In this document: piece after piece, positions 45,319 to 52,715 of the stretch | Numbering within the stretch: the stretch's first letter is position 1 | Layout of the letters: each line of letters opens with the position of its first letter | Assembly (NCBI GenBank): GCA_902541825.1 | Contig: CACBRY010000003.1 | Location: 1-57,789, forward strand | Reading direction: 5' to 3' | From: an uncultured Pelagibacteraceae bacterium | GTDB lineage: Bacteria; Pseudomonadota; Alphaproteobacteria; Pelagibacterales; Pelagibacteraceae | Length of the DNA stretch: 57,789 bases | Notes under the pieces: model-generated | Seen by the model: only the letters and a program-made list of their open reading frames with translations | Told to the model about the DNA's origin: nothing | Database searches by the model: none | Made by a program: the position numbers and the translations under genes

Positions 45319-46184
45319 TTATTTAAAACTCTACCAGCAATAGTATTTAATTTTTCTATAGTTTTTTTTGTTCTTTTTTCTGGAGCAGTGATTATTGCTA
45401 CATCTAAACAATTATTAGTTGGATCATTAGGATCAATGTGATCTTCAAAATTTTCAATTAAATTTTTAATCATATTTTTTGCTTTAGCAGCATTACCTAA
45501 TAAAACTTTGACTACCTGTTGAACATCAACGTTTTCATGATCTGGATGCCAACAATCATAATCAGTGACCATTGAAACAGATGCATATCTTATTTCTGCT
45601 TCTCGAGCTAATTTTGCCTCTGGCATATTAGTCATTCCAATTACATCTGCTTTCCAAGATCTATATAAGTTTGACTCTGCTGATGTTGAAAATTGAGGAC
45701 CTTCCATTACTATATATGTGCCATTTCTCTGATATTCAATTTTTTCTTTTTTTATTGCTTCTTCACATGCATTCATCAAACCATTAGATGTAGGATGAGC
45801 CATAGAAACGTGAGCAACAATTTCATCATCAAAAAATGTTTTCTCTCTCGCAAATGTCCGATCAATAAATTGATTTACAATAACAAATTTTCCTGGAGGC
45901 AAATCTTCTTTTAAAGATCCAACTGCTGATACTGATACAATATCTGTTACACCCAATTGTTTAAGAGCATCAATATTTGCTCTAAAATTTATTTTCGAAG
46001 GAGAAACGAAGTGACCTCTCCCATGTCTTGGTAAAAAGAATACTTCTTTAGTATTATAACTTGTTTTTAAAATTTGATCTGAGGGTTTTCCCCAGGGAGT
46101 AGTTAAGTCTAATAATTCTCTATTTTTAAATTCTTCTACATCATAGAGGCCGCTACCACCAATAATTGCCAATTTATTTAACAT
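45315..46184 (-). CDS. mtnP: Methylthioadenosine phosphorylase
   Basis: Cleaves 5'-methylthioadenosine, the by-product of aminopropyl transfer, to adenine and methylthioribose 1-phosphate. Nucleoside phosphorylase family, 289 aa: IIGGSGLYDV, FLPRHGRGHFVSPSKINFRA with the phosphate-site His, MEGPQFSTSAES and MTNMPEAKLAREAEIRYASV, then DYDCWH with the purine-binding aspartates. The nearby apt gene could recover the adenine released. Confidence 0.94.
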   Translation of the reverse strand: MLNKLAIIGGSGLYDVEEFKNRELLDLTTPWGKPSDQILKTSYNTKEVFFLPRHGRGHFVSPSKINFRANIDALKQLGVTDIVSVSAVGSLKEDLPPGKFVIVNQFIDRTFAREKTFFDDEIVAHVSMAHPTSNGLMNACEEAIKKEKIEYQRNGTYIVMEGPQFSTSAESNLYRSWKADVIGMTNMPEAKLAREAEIRYASVSMVTDYDCWHPDHENVDVQQVVKVLLGNAAKAKNMIKNLIENFEDHIDPNDPTNNCLDVAIITAPEKRTKKTIEKLNTIAGRVLNK

Positions 46185-46230
46185 GATAAAATTAATTTAG
46201 TTTAATATATTACAGTAACAATATTAAATC

Positions 46231-47658
46231 ATGAAAACAAATCCCTACAAATATGAGACTGTTTTAATAACACTAATTATTTCATTTGGATTGCTATTAA
46301 GGGGTTTTGACATAAATTATAATGATTTTTGGTCAGATGAAATGGTAAGTTTTTATTTGTCAAATCCAAATTTGGAATTTTTAGAAACAATAAAGTTAGT
46401 CTTTGCTTCAAATTTAACAGTTACTTTTGAAATTTTATTAAAACTTTTTCACAAAATTTTTGGATATAATTTTGAATATTCGAGATATTTATCTTTACTA
46501 TTAAGCATTTTTTCAATTTTTTGTTTTTACAGATTAATCAAAACTAACAAATCATACTACAGTGCAATTTTAGGAATTATATTACTATCAATTAATATTT
46601 ATCATATTCGATATAGTGTTGAACTACGTTCTTATATGCTAACTTTTTTATTAGCAATAATTTTGCTTAATCTTATTTTTTATCAAGGGAAAATTAGAGA
46701 ATTTAGAAATTTCTTTAATTACATATTAATTTTTATAGTTTCACTTTTAATGCTTTTTAGTCATGCCTATTCAATTATTATTATAACATCTATTAATTTC
46801 TACATTTTTTTACTTTGGGTAATGAAGAAGAATTTCACAAGAAATAATATTTTATTATTTTTATCCACTTCAATTTCATCTCTTTTATTTGTTTTAGTCT
46901 ATATAAATAATATATCTCATACACCCTCTTGGTTACCTGAATTAAAAAGTTCTTTTTTCACTAACTATTATTTTTCTTCTTTTTTTGGCTCGAGAATTTT
47001 AGGCCTATTACATTTGTTAATCTTACTTTATTTAATTACGTCTCAATTTGATAAAATTTTAAAAAAATTTGGTATAGAACTATTTCTTATTATTCTTTTA
47101 TTTTTAACTTACATAATCCCGGTCTCTTACAGCTTAATTTTTAAGCCTGTACTGATAGATAGATATATTTTTTTTGTTTTAATACCAATATTATATTTGA
47201 TTTGTAGTCTGACTTTAGATTTTAAAAATTCTTATAAAAAATACACTTTTATTTTTTTATTAATAGCTCCAAGTTTTTTTAATCATTTTACAGAAAATAC
47301 TTTTAAACAATTCTATACAAGTATTAATCCATCAAAACCTGAAGTAAGAAAATCTTTAGAATATATTGTTAAAAATGATAACTTAAATTATTCATTTGTA
47401 GCTGTAAAAGATAACCCCATTAATATTAATTTTGTATACGAAAATTATCTTAAAAAATATTCAGAAAAAATTAATAAAAATTTAATTTACTTTGATTATG
47501 ATAATAGCTCTGAGTCACCAGATAATTTATGGCTAATCTATTTCACTGATATTACAAATCAAAAGTTTGCTAAACCAATTGAGTTGAGTGATTATAAAAT
47601 TAAATCAAATAAAATATTTAATCATTTAGAGCTATACGAATTAAAAAAGATTAATTAA
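46231..47658 (+). CDS. Multi-pass membrane glycosyltransferase (PMT/ArnT-like, GT-C fold)
   Basis: A 475-aa polytopic membrane protein with around ten hydrophobic helices. The first periplasmic loop contains NYNDFWSDEMVSFYL, with the acidic pair that marks GT-C transferases using polyprenyl-phosphate sugars (PMT_2 family). The last 100 residues form a soluble domain. Donor and acceptor are unknown; it likely decorates lipid A or O-antigen. The stop overlaps the convergent GT2 stop by 4 bp, and that GT2 is the type that makes polyprenyl-phosphate sugars. Confidence 0.75.
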   Translation: MKTNPYKYETVLITLIISFGLLLRGFDINYNDFWSDEMVSFYLSNPNLEFLETIKLVFASNLTVTFEILLKLFHKIFGYNFEYSRYLSLLLSIFSIFCFYRLIKTNKSYYSAILGIILLSINIYHIRYSVELRSYMLTFLLAIILLNLIFYQGKIREFRNFFNYILIFIVSLLMLFSHAYSIIIITSINFYIFLLWVMKKNFTRNNILLFLSTSISSLLFVLVYINNISHTPSWLPELKSSFFTNYYFSSFFGSRILGLLHLLILLYLITSQFDKILKKFGIELFLIILLFLTYIIPVSYSLIFKPVLIDRYIFFVLIPILYLICSLTLDFKNSYKKYTFIFLLIAPSFFNHFTENTFKQFYTSINPSKPEVRKSLEYIVKNDNLNYSFVAVKDNPININFVYENYLKKYSEKINKNLIYFDYDNSSESPDNLWLIYFTDITNQKFAKPIELSDYKIKSNKIFNHLELYELKKIN

Positions 47659-48440
47659 AAAGTTTTTCCTTTTATTTCAAAAGAAAAAATTTTTTTTTTT
47701 TTAAAAATTCTAAACAATTTAACAAAACAAAATGAAATAAAGCCTATCAAAGATCCAAATCTTAATGGATAAAAATGATAATTCTCAATCATATCAAACC
47801 ATAAAATGAACAATTTTTTTACATCATAATTGCTTTTGCCATCAAATCTTTCTTGATGGTTTACCTTTATGTTTGTTATGTTTTTTGATTCTTTTAAAAT
47901 TAAACTATCAATAAACGGTATCTTTGGATCATGACTTATAAACCTGTTTTTTAAATCCCCCCTTATCCCTTTCATTGAAGAAGTATAAATTCTAAATGGT
48001 TTATCAAAAATAAAACTTGAAAAAAAATTATTCACTTTACTGACAAATATTTTCCAATACACATGTTTTCTTTTGGTATAAAGAGTGTAACAAGCATCAT
48101 ATAAATCTAATTGGTCATAAATAGATATCAAACTTTGTGGTGGATGTTGCAAGTCATCATCCATAATAATTATCTTTTTGCCAATTGAATACTTTAGTCC
48201 TATAAAAATTGCACCATGTTGACCTACATTGTAACTTAGATCTATTCCTTTTACAAAATTGAAATTTTTTGAAATTTTTTTGATTACCTCCCAACTATCA
48301 TCTTTGCTAAAATCATTGACTAAAATAATCTCATAATTTTTTTTAAATCTCTCAGACAAATTTGAATTAATTTCAGTTATAAGTTTATCTAAAATTTTAG
48401 AGCTATTATAAACTGGTATTATTATAGACAAATTCATCAT
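47655..48440 (-). CDS. GT2 glycosyltransferase, polyprenyl-phosphate sugar synthase-like, short C-terminus
   Basis: A 261-aa inverting transferase of the DPM1/ArnC type. NLSIIIPVYNSSKILDKLI begins the nucleotide-binding fold, NDFSKDDSWE follows, and IIMDDDLQHPPQSL is the metal-binding motif. Only one hydrophobic segment (FGSLIGFISFCFVKLFRIF) remains at the C-terminus, where relatives usually have two. Just after it lies a 13-A tract on the coding strand (plus-strand Ts at 47690-47702). The other two frames also stop soon after, so no simple frameshift restores a longer protein. Probably partners with the convergent GT-C transferase. Confidence 0.82.
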   Translation of the reverse strand: MMNLSIIIPVYNSSKILDKLITEINSNLSERFKKNYEIILVNDFSKDDSWEVIKKISKNFNFVKGIDLSYNVGQHGAIFIGLKYSIGKKIIIMDDDLQHPPQSLISIYDQLDLYDACYTLYTKRKHVYWKIFVSKVNNFFSSFIFDKPFRIYTSSMKGIRGDLKNRFISHDPKIPFIDSLILKESKNITNIKVNHQERFDGKSNYDVKKLFILWFDMIENYHFYPLRFGSLIGFISFCFVKLFRIFKKKKIFSFEIKGKTF

Positions 48441-48448
48441 AAATATTA

Positions 48449-48470
48449 TAAATAAATAATTATTTATTTA
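48449..48470. repeat. 22-bp perfect AT palindrome upstream of the GT2 gene
   Basis: The 22 bp from TAAATAAATAA to its mirror TTATTTATTTA are exactly self-complementary. It sits 9 bp before the GT2 start codon in a 160-bp divergent gap shared with apt that otherwise holds only AT-rich sequence. It may be an operator, or a low-complexity coincidence. Confidence 0.4.
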
Positions 48471-48600
48471 TTAATTTTATTAAATACTTTAACGAAGAAA
48501 AAAAATAAACGTCAATATTAATGAAACTTAGCTAAAATATGTATCAAGCTTTGTAAAAAAGTTATTTAACTAAAAATAAATTTTAATAAAGTTAAACTTT

Positions 48601-49128
48601 ATGGACCTTAAAAAATATATAAGATCTATTCCTGACTATCCTAAAAAGGGTATACTTTTTAGAGATATAACCACTCTTATTAAAAATGAAAAGGCATTTA
48701 AAGAGAGTATTGATCAAATTATTGAAAGATCGAAAAAGTTTAAATTTACAAAAATTGCTGCTATTGAGTCTAGAGGTTTTGTGTTTGCATCTGCAGTTTC
48801 ATATATCTTAAATAAACCATTTATTATGCTACGAAAAAAAAACAAATTACCGTCTGATGTATACTCTGTTGACTTTGAATTAGAATACGGATCTGCAACA
48901 ATCGAGATGCACAAAGACTCAGTAGATGTTAAAGATAAAGTTTTGATAATAGATGATCTAATTGCTACTGGTGGAACAGCTGAGGCTGCTGCAAAATTAA
49001 TAAAAATTTCAAAAGGAGAAGTAGCTGGTTTTATTTTTGTAATTAACTTATTTGATCTTAAAGGATCTGATAATTTAATTTCAAAAAATTATAAAGTTGA
49101 AAACTTAATTAAATTTCCTGGTCATTAA
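48601..49128 (+). CDS. apt: Adenine phosphoribosyltransferase
   Basis: Salvages adenine to AMP with PRPP. Type I PRTase of 175 aa: YIRSIPDYPKKGILFRDIT at the start, AAIESRGFVFASAV, and the PRPP loop VLIIDDLIATGGTAEAAAKL near residue 118. It could recycle adenine released by the MtnP encoded 2.4 kb away. Stop overlaps the convergent GT2 stop by 4 bp. Confidence 0.95.
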   Translation: MDLKKYIRSIPDYPKKGILFRDITTLIKNEKAFKESIDQIIERSKKFKFTKIAAIESRGFVFASAVSYILNKPFIMLRKKNKLPSDVYSVDFELEYGSATIEMHKDSVDVKDKVLIIDDLIATGGTAEAAAKLIKISKGEVAGFIFVINLFDLKGSDNLISKNYKVENLIKFPGH

Positions 49129-50015
49129 TAATTGATTTTAGGCCTATAAAAAGATTTGTTTCCTAAAGCTGCATTTAAAAATCCTAAGATTCTATATAAA
49201 TATATTTCTTTTTTTTTTTTATTTATAAAAAAATATATAAGCAATTTAAAAGTAGCTGAAATAAATATAGGGCATACTTTTAAGAAAGCATTAAAGTAAC
49301 TATAGTGTTTTTTATTATAGTAAAATTTTGACCAAACCCAGTGCCAATTTCTTGATAACTCTATTTGATACTCATATTTTTCATCAACAGCTTTAGCTCC
49401 AAGATGTTTAATTTTTGATTTTGGTATGACATAAATATTCTCATTATTTTGGAGTACTCTTTTACATAAATCATCATTTTCTAAATATAGAAAGATATTC
49501 TCATCAAAATATTTTTTATTTCTAAAATCTTCTAGTTTATTTAATCTTGAAAGATTTAATAACATTGCGAAACCATCCACACTCTTTACTTTAAAAGGTT
49601 CATCTTTTTTATTAGTAGATTTATCTTCATCGCTCAATTTATAATTTGGATAATTTCCTTGCTCCATAATTGGTGAAATAATCGAAAATTTATCAATTTT
49701 TTTTGAAGCAAAGATGATTTCGTCAATTGTATCATCTCTTAATAAAACATCCGGATTAAGAATAAATCCATAATCGGTATCAATCTCACTTAGTCCGTAA
49801 TTATTACCTGCTCCCATACCAATATTATTTTCTGATAATATGCAACGGACATTATTAAATTTTTTTTCAATTTCATTTTTAAAAGATAAATTATTCGAGT
49901 TATCAACTATAATAATTTTGATATCCTTAGGTATAGAGCTAATACAATCATAAATTACCTTTTCACTCATAAAGCTTACAATAATTATTGTTAAATTTTG
50001 CCTAGATATTGACAT
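49125..50015 (-). CDS. GT2 glycosyltransferase (rhamnosyltransferase-like)
   Basis: A 296-aa inverting transferase with GT-A fold. LTIIIVSFMSEKVIYDCISSI, then CILSENNIGMGAGNNYGL, the DXD-like region GFILNPDVLL, and the catalytic ENDDLCKRVL near residue 180. This arrangement is typical of WbbL/RfbN rhamnosyltransferases. The dTDP-sugar genes rfbB and rfbA diverge from it 58 bp away, which supports a dTDP-sugar donor. Near the C-terminus it has a coding-strand run of 12 As (plus 49209-49220). Confidence 0.8.
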   Translation of the reverse strand: MSISRQNLTIIIVSFMSEKVIYDCISSIPKDIKIIIVDNSNNLSFKNEIEKKFNNVRCILSENNIGMGAGNNYGLSEIDTDYGFILNPDVLLRDDTIDEIIFASKKIDKFSIISPIMEQGNYPNYKLSDEDKSTNKKDEPFKVKSVDGFAMLLNLSRLNKLEDFRNKKYFDENIFLYLENDDLCKRVLQNNENIYVIPKSKIKHLGAKAVDEKYEYQIELSRNWHWVWSKFYYNKKHYSYFNAFLKVCPIFISATFKLLIYFFINKKKKEIYLYRILGFLNAALGNKSFYRPKINY

Positions 50016-50073
50016 ATGGTCGGTTTAATCAACTATACTAATACTTTTTACTAATGTAAAAATAAATTAATCA

Positions 50074-51090
50074 ATGAAAAAAATAGTAGTAACAGGTGGA
50101 TTGGGTTTTATAGGAAGCAATTTAATCGAATTATTAATCAAAAAAAAATATTTTGTTCTAAATATTGATAAAGTTACTTATTCATCAAATTTCTATAATG
50201 TTAAAGAATTTGAGGCTTTTAAAAACTATAAGTTTATCAAATGCAGTATTGGAGATAAAAAATTTCATAATATGTTGAATAATTACAAACCTTCATGTAT
50301 ATTTAATTTAGCTGCTGAGACTCATGTCGATAGATCTATTGATAATCCAATAAACTTTATTAATAGTAATATTATTGATGTTTATAAATTATTAGAGTCT
50401 TTTAAAAGCTTTTCCAAAAAACATAAATGTAAACTCATTCACATCTCTACTGACGAAGTTTATGGTGATATTTTAAAAGGCCGTTCAAATGAAAAATTTC
50501 CGTATAATCCTAGTTCACCATATGCAGCAAGTAAGGCAGCCTCAGATCATTTAGTAAGGTCGTATGTAAGAACTTATAAAATTCCAGCTATTGTAACCAA
50601 TTGCTCAAATAACTATGGACCAAAGCAGCACCCTGAAAAATTAATACCAAAATTGATTTATAATATTTTAAATAATAAACCTTTACCAATTTATGGTAAA
50701 GGTGCAAACTCTAGAGAATGGATTTATGTTAAAGATCATTGTGAAGCTCTAATTAAAGTATTTTTAAAGGGTAAAATTGGAGAATTTTACAATATTGGTT
50801 CGAACAAAAATTTAAATAACTTACAAGTATGTTCGCACCTGTTAAATGTTTCAAAAAAAATGATGAAAGTAGGAAATAATGTAAAAATAAATTTTGTTAA
50901 AGATCGTCCAGGGCATGACATTAGATATGCTTTAAACAGTAAAAAAATTATCAAAAAACTTCTTTGGAAACCAAAGGTTAATTTTTCGGAAGGGATCAGA
51001 TTAACATTTCAATGGTATAATAAAAATAAAGCTTACTACAAAAACTTCTCAAAAAAAGATATAGTTAAAAGATTGGGCAATTATGATTAA
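50074..51090 (+). CDS. rfbB: dTDP-glucose 4,6-dehydratase
   Basis: Forms dTDP-4-keto-6-deoxyglucose, a precursor of rhamnose and amino-deoxysugars. Extended SDR fold, 338 aa: NAD motif TGGLGFIGSNLIELL, the STDEVYGD motif with the dehydratase Asp-Glu pair, YAASKAASDHLVRSY with the Tyr and Lys, and SNNYGPKQHPEKLIP. It overlaps rfbA by 8 bp. No rfbC or rfbD follows within the window. Confidence 0.94.
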   Translation: MKKIVVTGGLGFIGSNLIELLIKKKYFVLNIDKVTYSSNFYNVKEFEAFKNYKFIKCSIGDKKFHNMLNNYKPSCIFNLAAETHVDRSIDNPINFINSNIIDVYKLLESFKSFSKKHKCKLIHISTDEVYGDILKGRSNEKFPYNPSSPYAASKAASDHLVRSYVRTYKIPAIVTNCSNNYGPKQHPEKLIPKLIYNILNNKPLPIYGKGANSREWIYVKDHCEALIKVFLKGKIGEFYNIGSNKNLNNLQVCSHLLNVSKKMMKVGNNVKINFVKDRPGHDIRYALNSKKIIKKLLWKPKVNFSEGIRLTFQWYNKNKAYYKNFSKKDIVKRLGNYD

Positions 51091-51952
51091 AAAGGGAATT
51101 ATTTTAGCTGGTGGTAAAGGCACTAGGATGAGCCCTTTAACTAAAGCTGTTAATAAGCAGCTTCTTCCAATTTATGATAAACCTTTAATATTTTATCCAT
51201 TATCAATCTTAATGCTTGCAGGTATTAAAGATATATTGATTATTGTTAATAAAGGTCAATTGTATCAATATAAAAAACTTATTCCTGATGGAAATAATTT
51301 AGGAATAAAAATTACTTATCTAGAACAAGATAAACCAAGAGGCTTACCTGATGCATTTGTAATTGGAGAAAAATTTATTGGCAAAGATAGTGTTGCAATG
51401 ATTTTAGGAGATAACTTTTTTTATGGTCAAAATCTTACCTCAAAACTTCAAGAGAATACCAAAATAAAAAAAGGTGCAAGAGTTGTATTACATAAAGTTA
51501 AGAACCCTGAGGCATTTGGGGTAGCAAAAGTAAATAAAAAAAATAAAATTTCAATAATTAGAGAAAAACCCAAAAAATTTTTATCAGATTTAGCAATAAC
51601 AGGATTGTACTTTTTTGACAATAAAGTAGTTGAATTAGCAAAAAAACTAAAACCTTCAAAAAGAGGTGAGGTAGAAATTGTTGATTTATTAAATTTTTAT
51701 AAATCTAAAAATCAATTGAGTGCAGATATTATAGGGAGAGGTGGAGCCTGGTTAGATACTGGTTCGATAGAAGATTTTTATAAAACATCAGCTTTTGTAT
51801 CTGCTATAGAAAATCGACAAGGATTTAAAATTGCATGTCTTGAAGAAATTGCTTTAAATAATAAATGGATTTCAAAGAAACAAATAATGGCAGCAATTAG
51901 TTTTTATGGAAATTGTGAATATTCAAATTATTTGAGAAAACTCATCAGTTAA
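51083..51952 (+). CDS. rfbA: Glucose-1-phosphate thymidylyltransferase
   Basis: Makes dTDP-glucose from dTTP and glucose 1-phosphate; 289 aa. Signature GGKGTRMSPLTKAVNKQLL at the N-terminus, ILGDNFFYG with the metal Asp, and GGAWLDTGSIEDFY. In the usual pathway it acts before rfbB. Glucose 1-phosphate could come from the phosphohexomutase encoded at 22490. Its stop codon is followed immediately by the CCA end of an opposite-strand tRNA. Confidence 0.94.
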   Translation: MIKKGIILAGGKGTRMSPLTKAVNKQLLPIYDKPLIFYPLSILMLAGIKDILIIVNKGQLYQYKKLIPDGNNLGIKITYLEQDKPRGLPDAFVIGEKFIGKDSVAMILGDNFFYGQNLTSKLQENTKIKKGARVVLHKVKNPEAFGVAKVNKKNKISIIREKPKKFLSDLAITGLYFFDNKVVELAKKLKPSKRGEVEIVDLLNFYKSKNQLSADIIGRGGAWLDTGSIEDFYKTSAFVSAIENRQGFKIACLEEIALNNKWISKKQIMAAISFYGNCEYSNYLRKLIS

Positions 51953-52029
51953 TGGTAGCGGGAAGTGGGATCGAACCACTGACCTCGGGCTTATGAGTCC
52001 CGCGCTCTAACCAACTGAGCTACCCCGCC
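51953..52029 (-). tRNA. tRNA-Met (CAT), elongator type
   Basis: A 77-nt cloverleaf including an encoded CCA. On the minus strand: acceptor GGCGGGG pairing with TCCCGCT, D arm GCTCAGTTGGTTAGAGC, anticodon loop CTCATAA with CAT, and T arm GGTTCGATCC. The acceptor with GGCGGGG...CCCGCTACCA matches alphaproteobacterial elongator Met tRNAs rather than initiator or Ile2. Position 31-39 reads A-G, a mismatch at the foot of the anticodon stem. Confidence 0.92.
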
Positions 52030-52044
52030 TTATAACATCATTGA

Positions 52045-52072
52045 TTTATAATATTTATAAAATTTGATTCAA
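52045..52072 (-). promoter_or_regulatory. Candidate promoter for tRNA-Met
   Basis: On the minus strand, TTGAAT (52072-52067), 16 bp, TATAAA (52050-52045), about 15 bp before the tRNA 5' end. The fit is reasonable but the region is extremely AT-rich. The remaining bases from 52073 to 52119 show nothing else. Confidence 0.35.
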
Positions 52073-52119
52073 TAATAATTAATCATTAAATTTATGTAAA
52101 TTTGAGTAATAATATAAAT

Positions 52120-52329
52120 TTAGCTAAAAACTATAAGCCCAAATAGAATTAAACCTGTAGAGGCAACAGCAGAAAAATAAAACTTTTTTCTAGTTTCTTG
52201 TTTTTTATCTGATTTTACTCTGTTTAAGAGAACATTTATGTCTGTTCGTCTAGAAGTTGTTTGAGGATTATCAGAAACAGTATATTTTGAAGTAAGCTTT
52301 TGCTTAAGAGAGTTTGTAAGATTTTTCAT
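52120..52329 (-). CDS. Small tail-anchored protein A (paralogous pair)
   Basis: Unrecognised 69-aa protein. The first half is polar (MKNLTNSLKQKL...); then RRTDINVLLNRVKSDKKQET leads into a basic stop-transfer KKF and one C-terminal membrane helix (YFSAVASTGLILFGLIVF). This layout, with a cytoplasmic N-terminus, suggests a tail-anchored inner-membrane protein. It shares the R-x-DINVL motif, the K-rich linker and the terminal helix with the next gene upstream, so the two look like tandem duplicates. No function can be assigned. Confidence 0.6.
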   Translation of the reverse strand: MKNLTNSLKQKLTSKYTVSDNPQTTSRRTDINVLLNRVKSDKKQETRKKFYFSAVASTGLILFGLIVFS

Positions 52330-52371
52330 TCAGCGTAATAAAACATCCTTTGGAATTATTAGCAAATAAAA

Positions 52372-52602
52372 TTATAAAGAGAGAAATATTCCAATTGAAC
52401 CTAGTAGAAGAACACAAAATGAAAAAATAAAAATATTTTTCCTAAACTCTTTACCTTGCTCAGCCTCTAATTTTGATTTTAAAACATTAATGTCTACTCT
52501 ACTTGAGTTTATTTTATTAGGATTTAAAGGCTTTTCAGTTACTTTAATATCATTTGGGGTCTCGATATTGTTAGTATTCTCTGTAAAGCCTTTAGATGTC
52601 AT
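52372..52602 (-). CDS. Small tail-anchored protein B (paralogous pair)
   Basis: Unrecognised 76-aa protein. A polar N-terminal half is followed by SSRVDINVLKSKLEAEQGKE, then FRKN and a single hydrophobic helix (IFIFSFCVLLLGSIGIFLSL). Compared with the gene downstream, the motif R-[TV]-DINVL, the acidic/basic linker of similar length and the terminal helix correspond. It is divergent from a double winged-helix protein gene, with 113 bp between starts, so shared regulation is possible. Confidence 0.6.
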   Translation of the reverse strand: MTSKGFTENTNNIETPNDIKVTEKPLNPNKINSSRVDINVLKSKLEAEQGKEFRKNIFIFSFCVLLLGSIGIFLSL

Positions 52603-52715
52603 GAGCCTATTAAATCATAATATTTAAAAAAAACAATTTTCTTGGAAGTTCAAACTGGGTCAATAATAAATTGACACATGTCCAATTTGGGTCTTTACTG
52701 CTCCCTTTATAATTT

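Noticed and set aside
47655-47720. Frameshift in the GT2 gene at the 13-base tract that would explain its short C-terminus
   Set aside because: Both alternative frames reach a stop within a few codons, so changing the tract length does not restore a second membrane helix.
52669-52713. TTGACA near 52670 and TATAAT at 52708 as a promoter for the double winged-helix gene
   Set aside because: The spacing is over 30 bp and the -10 would sit only 3 bp before the ATG; not a workable pair as annotated.
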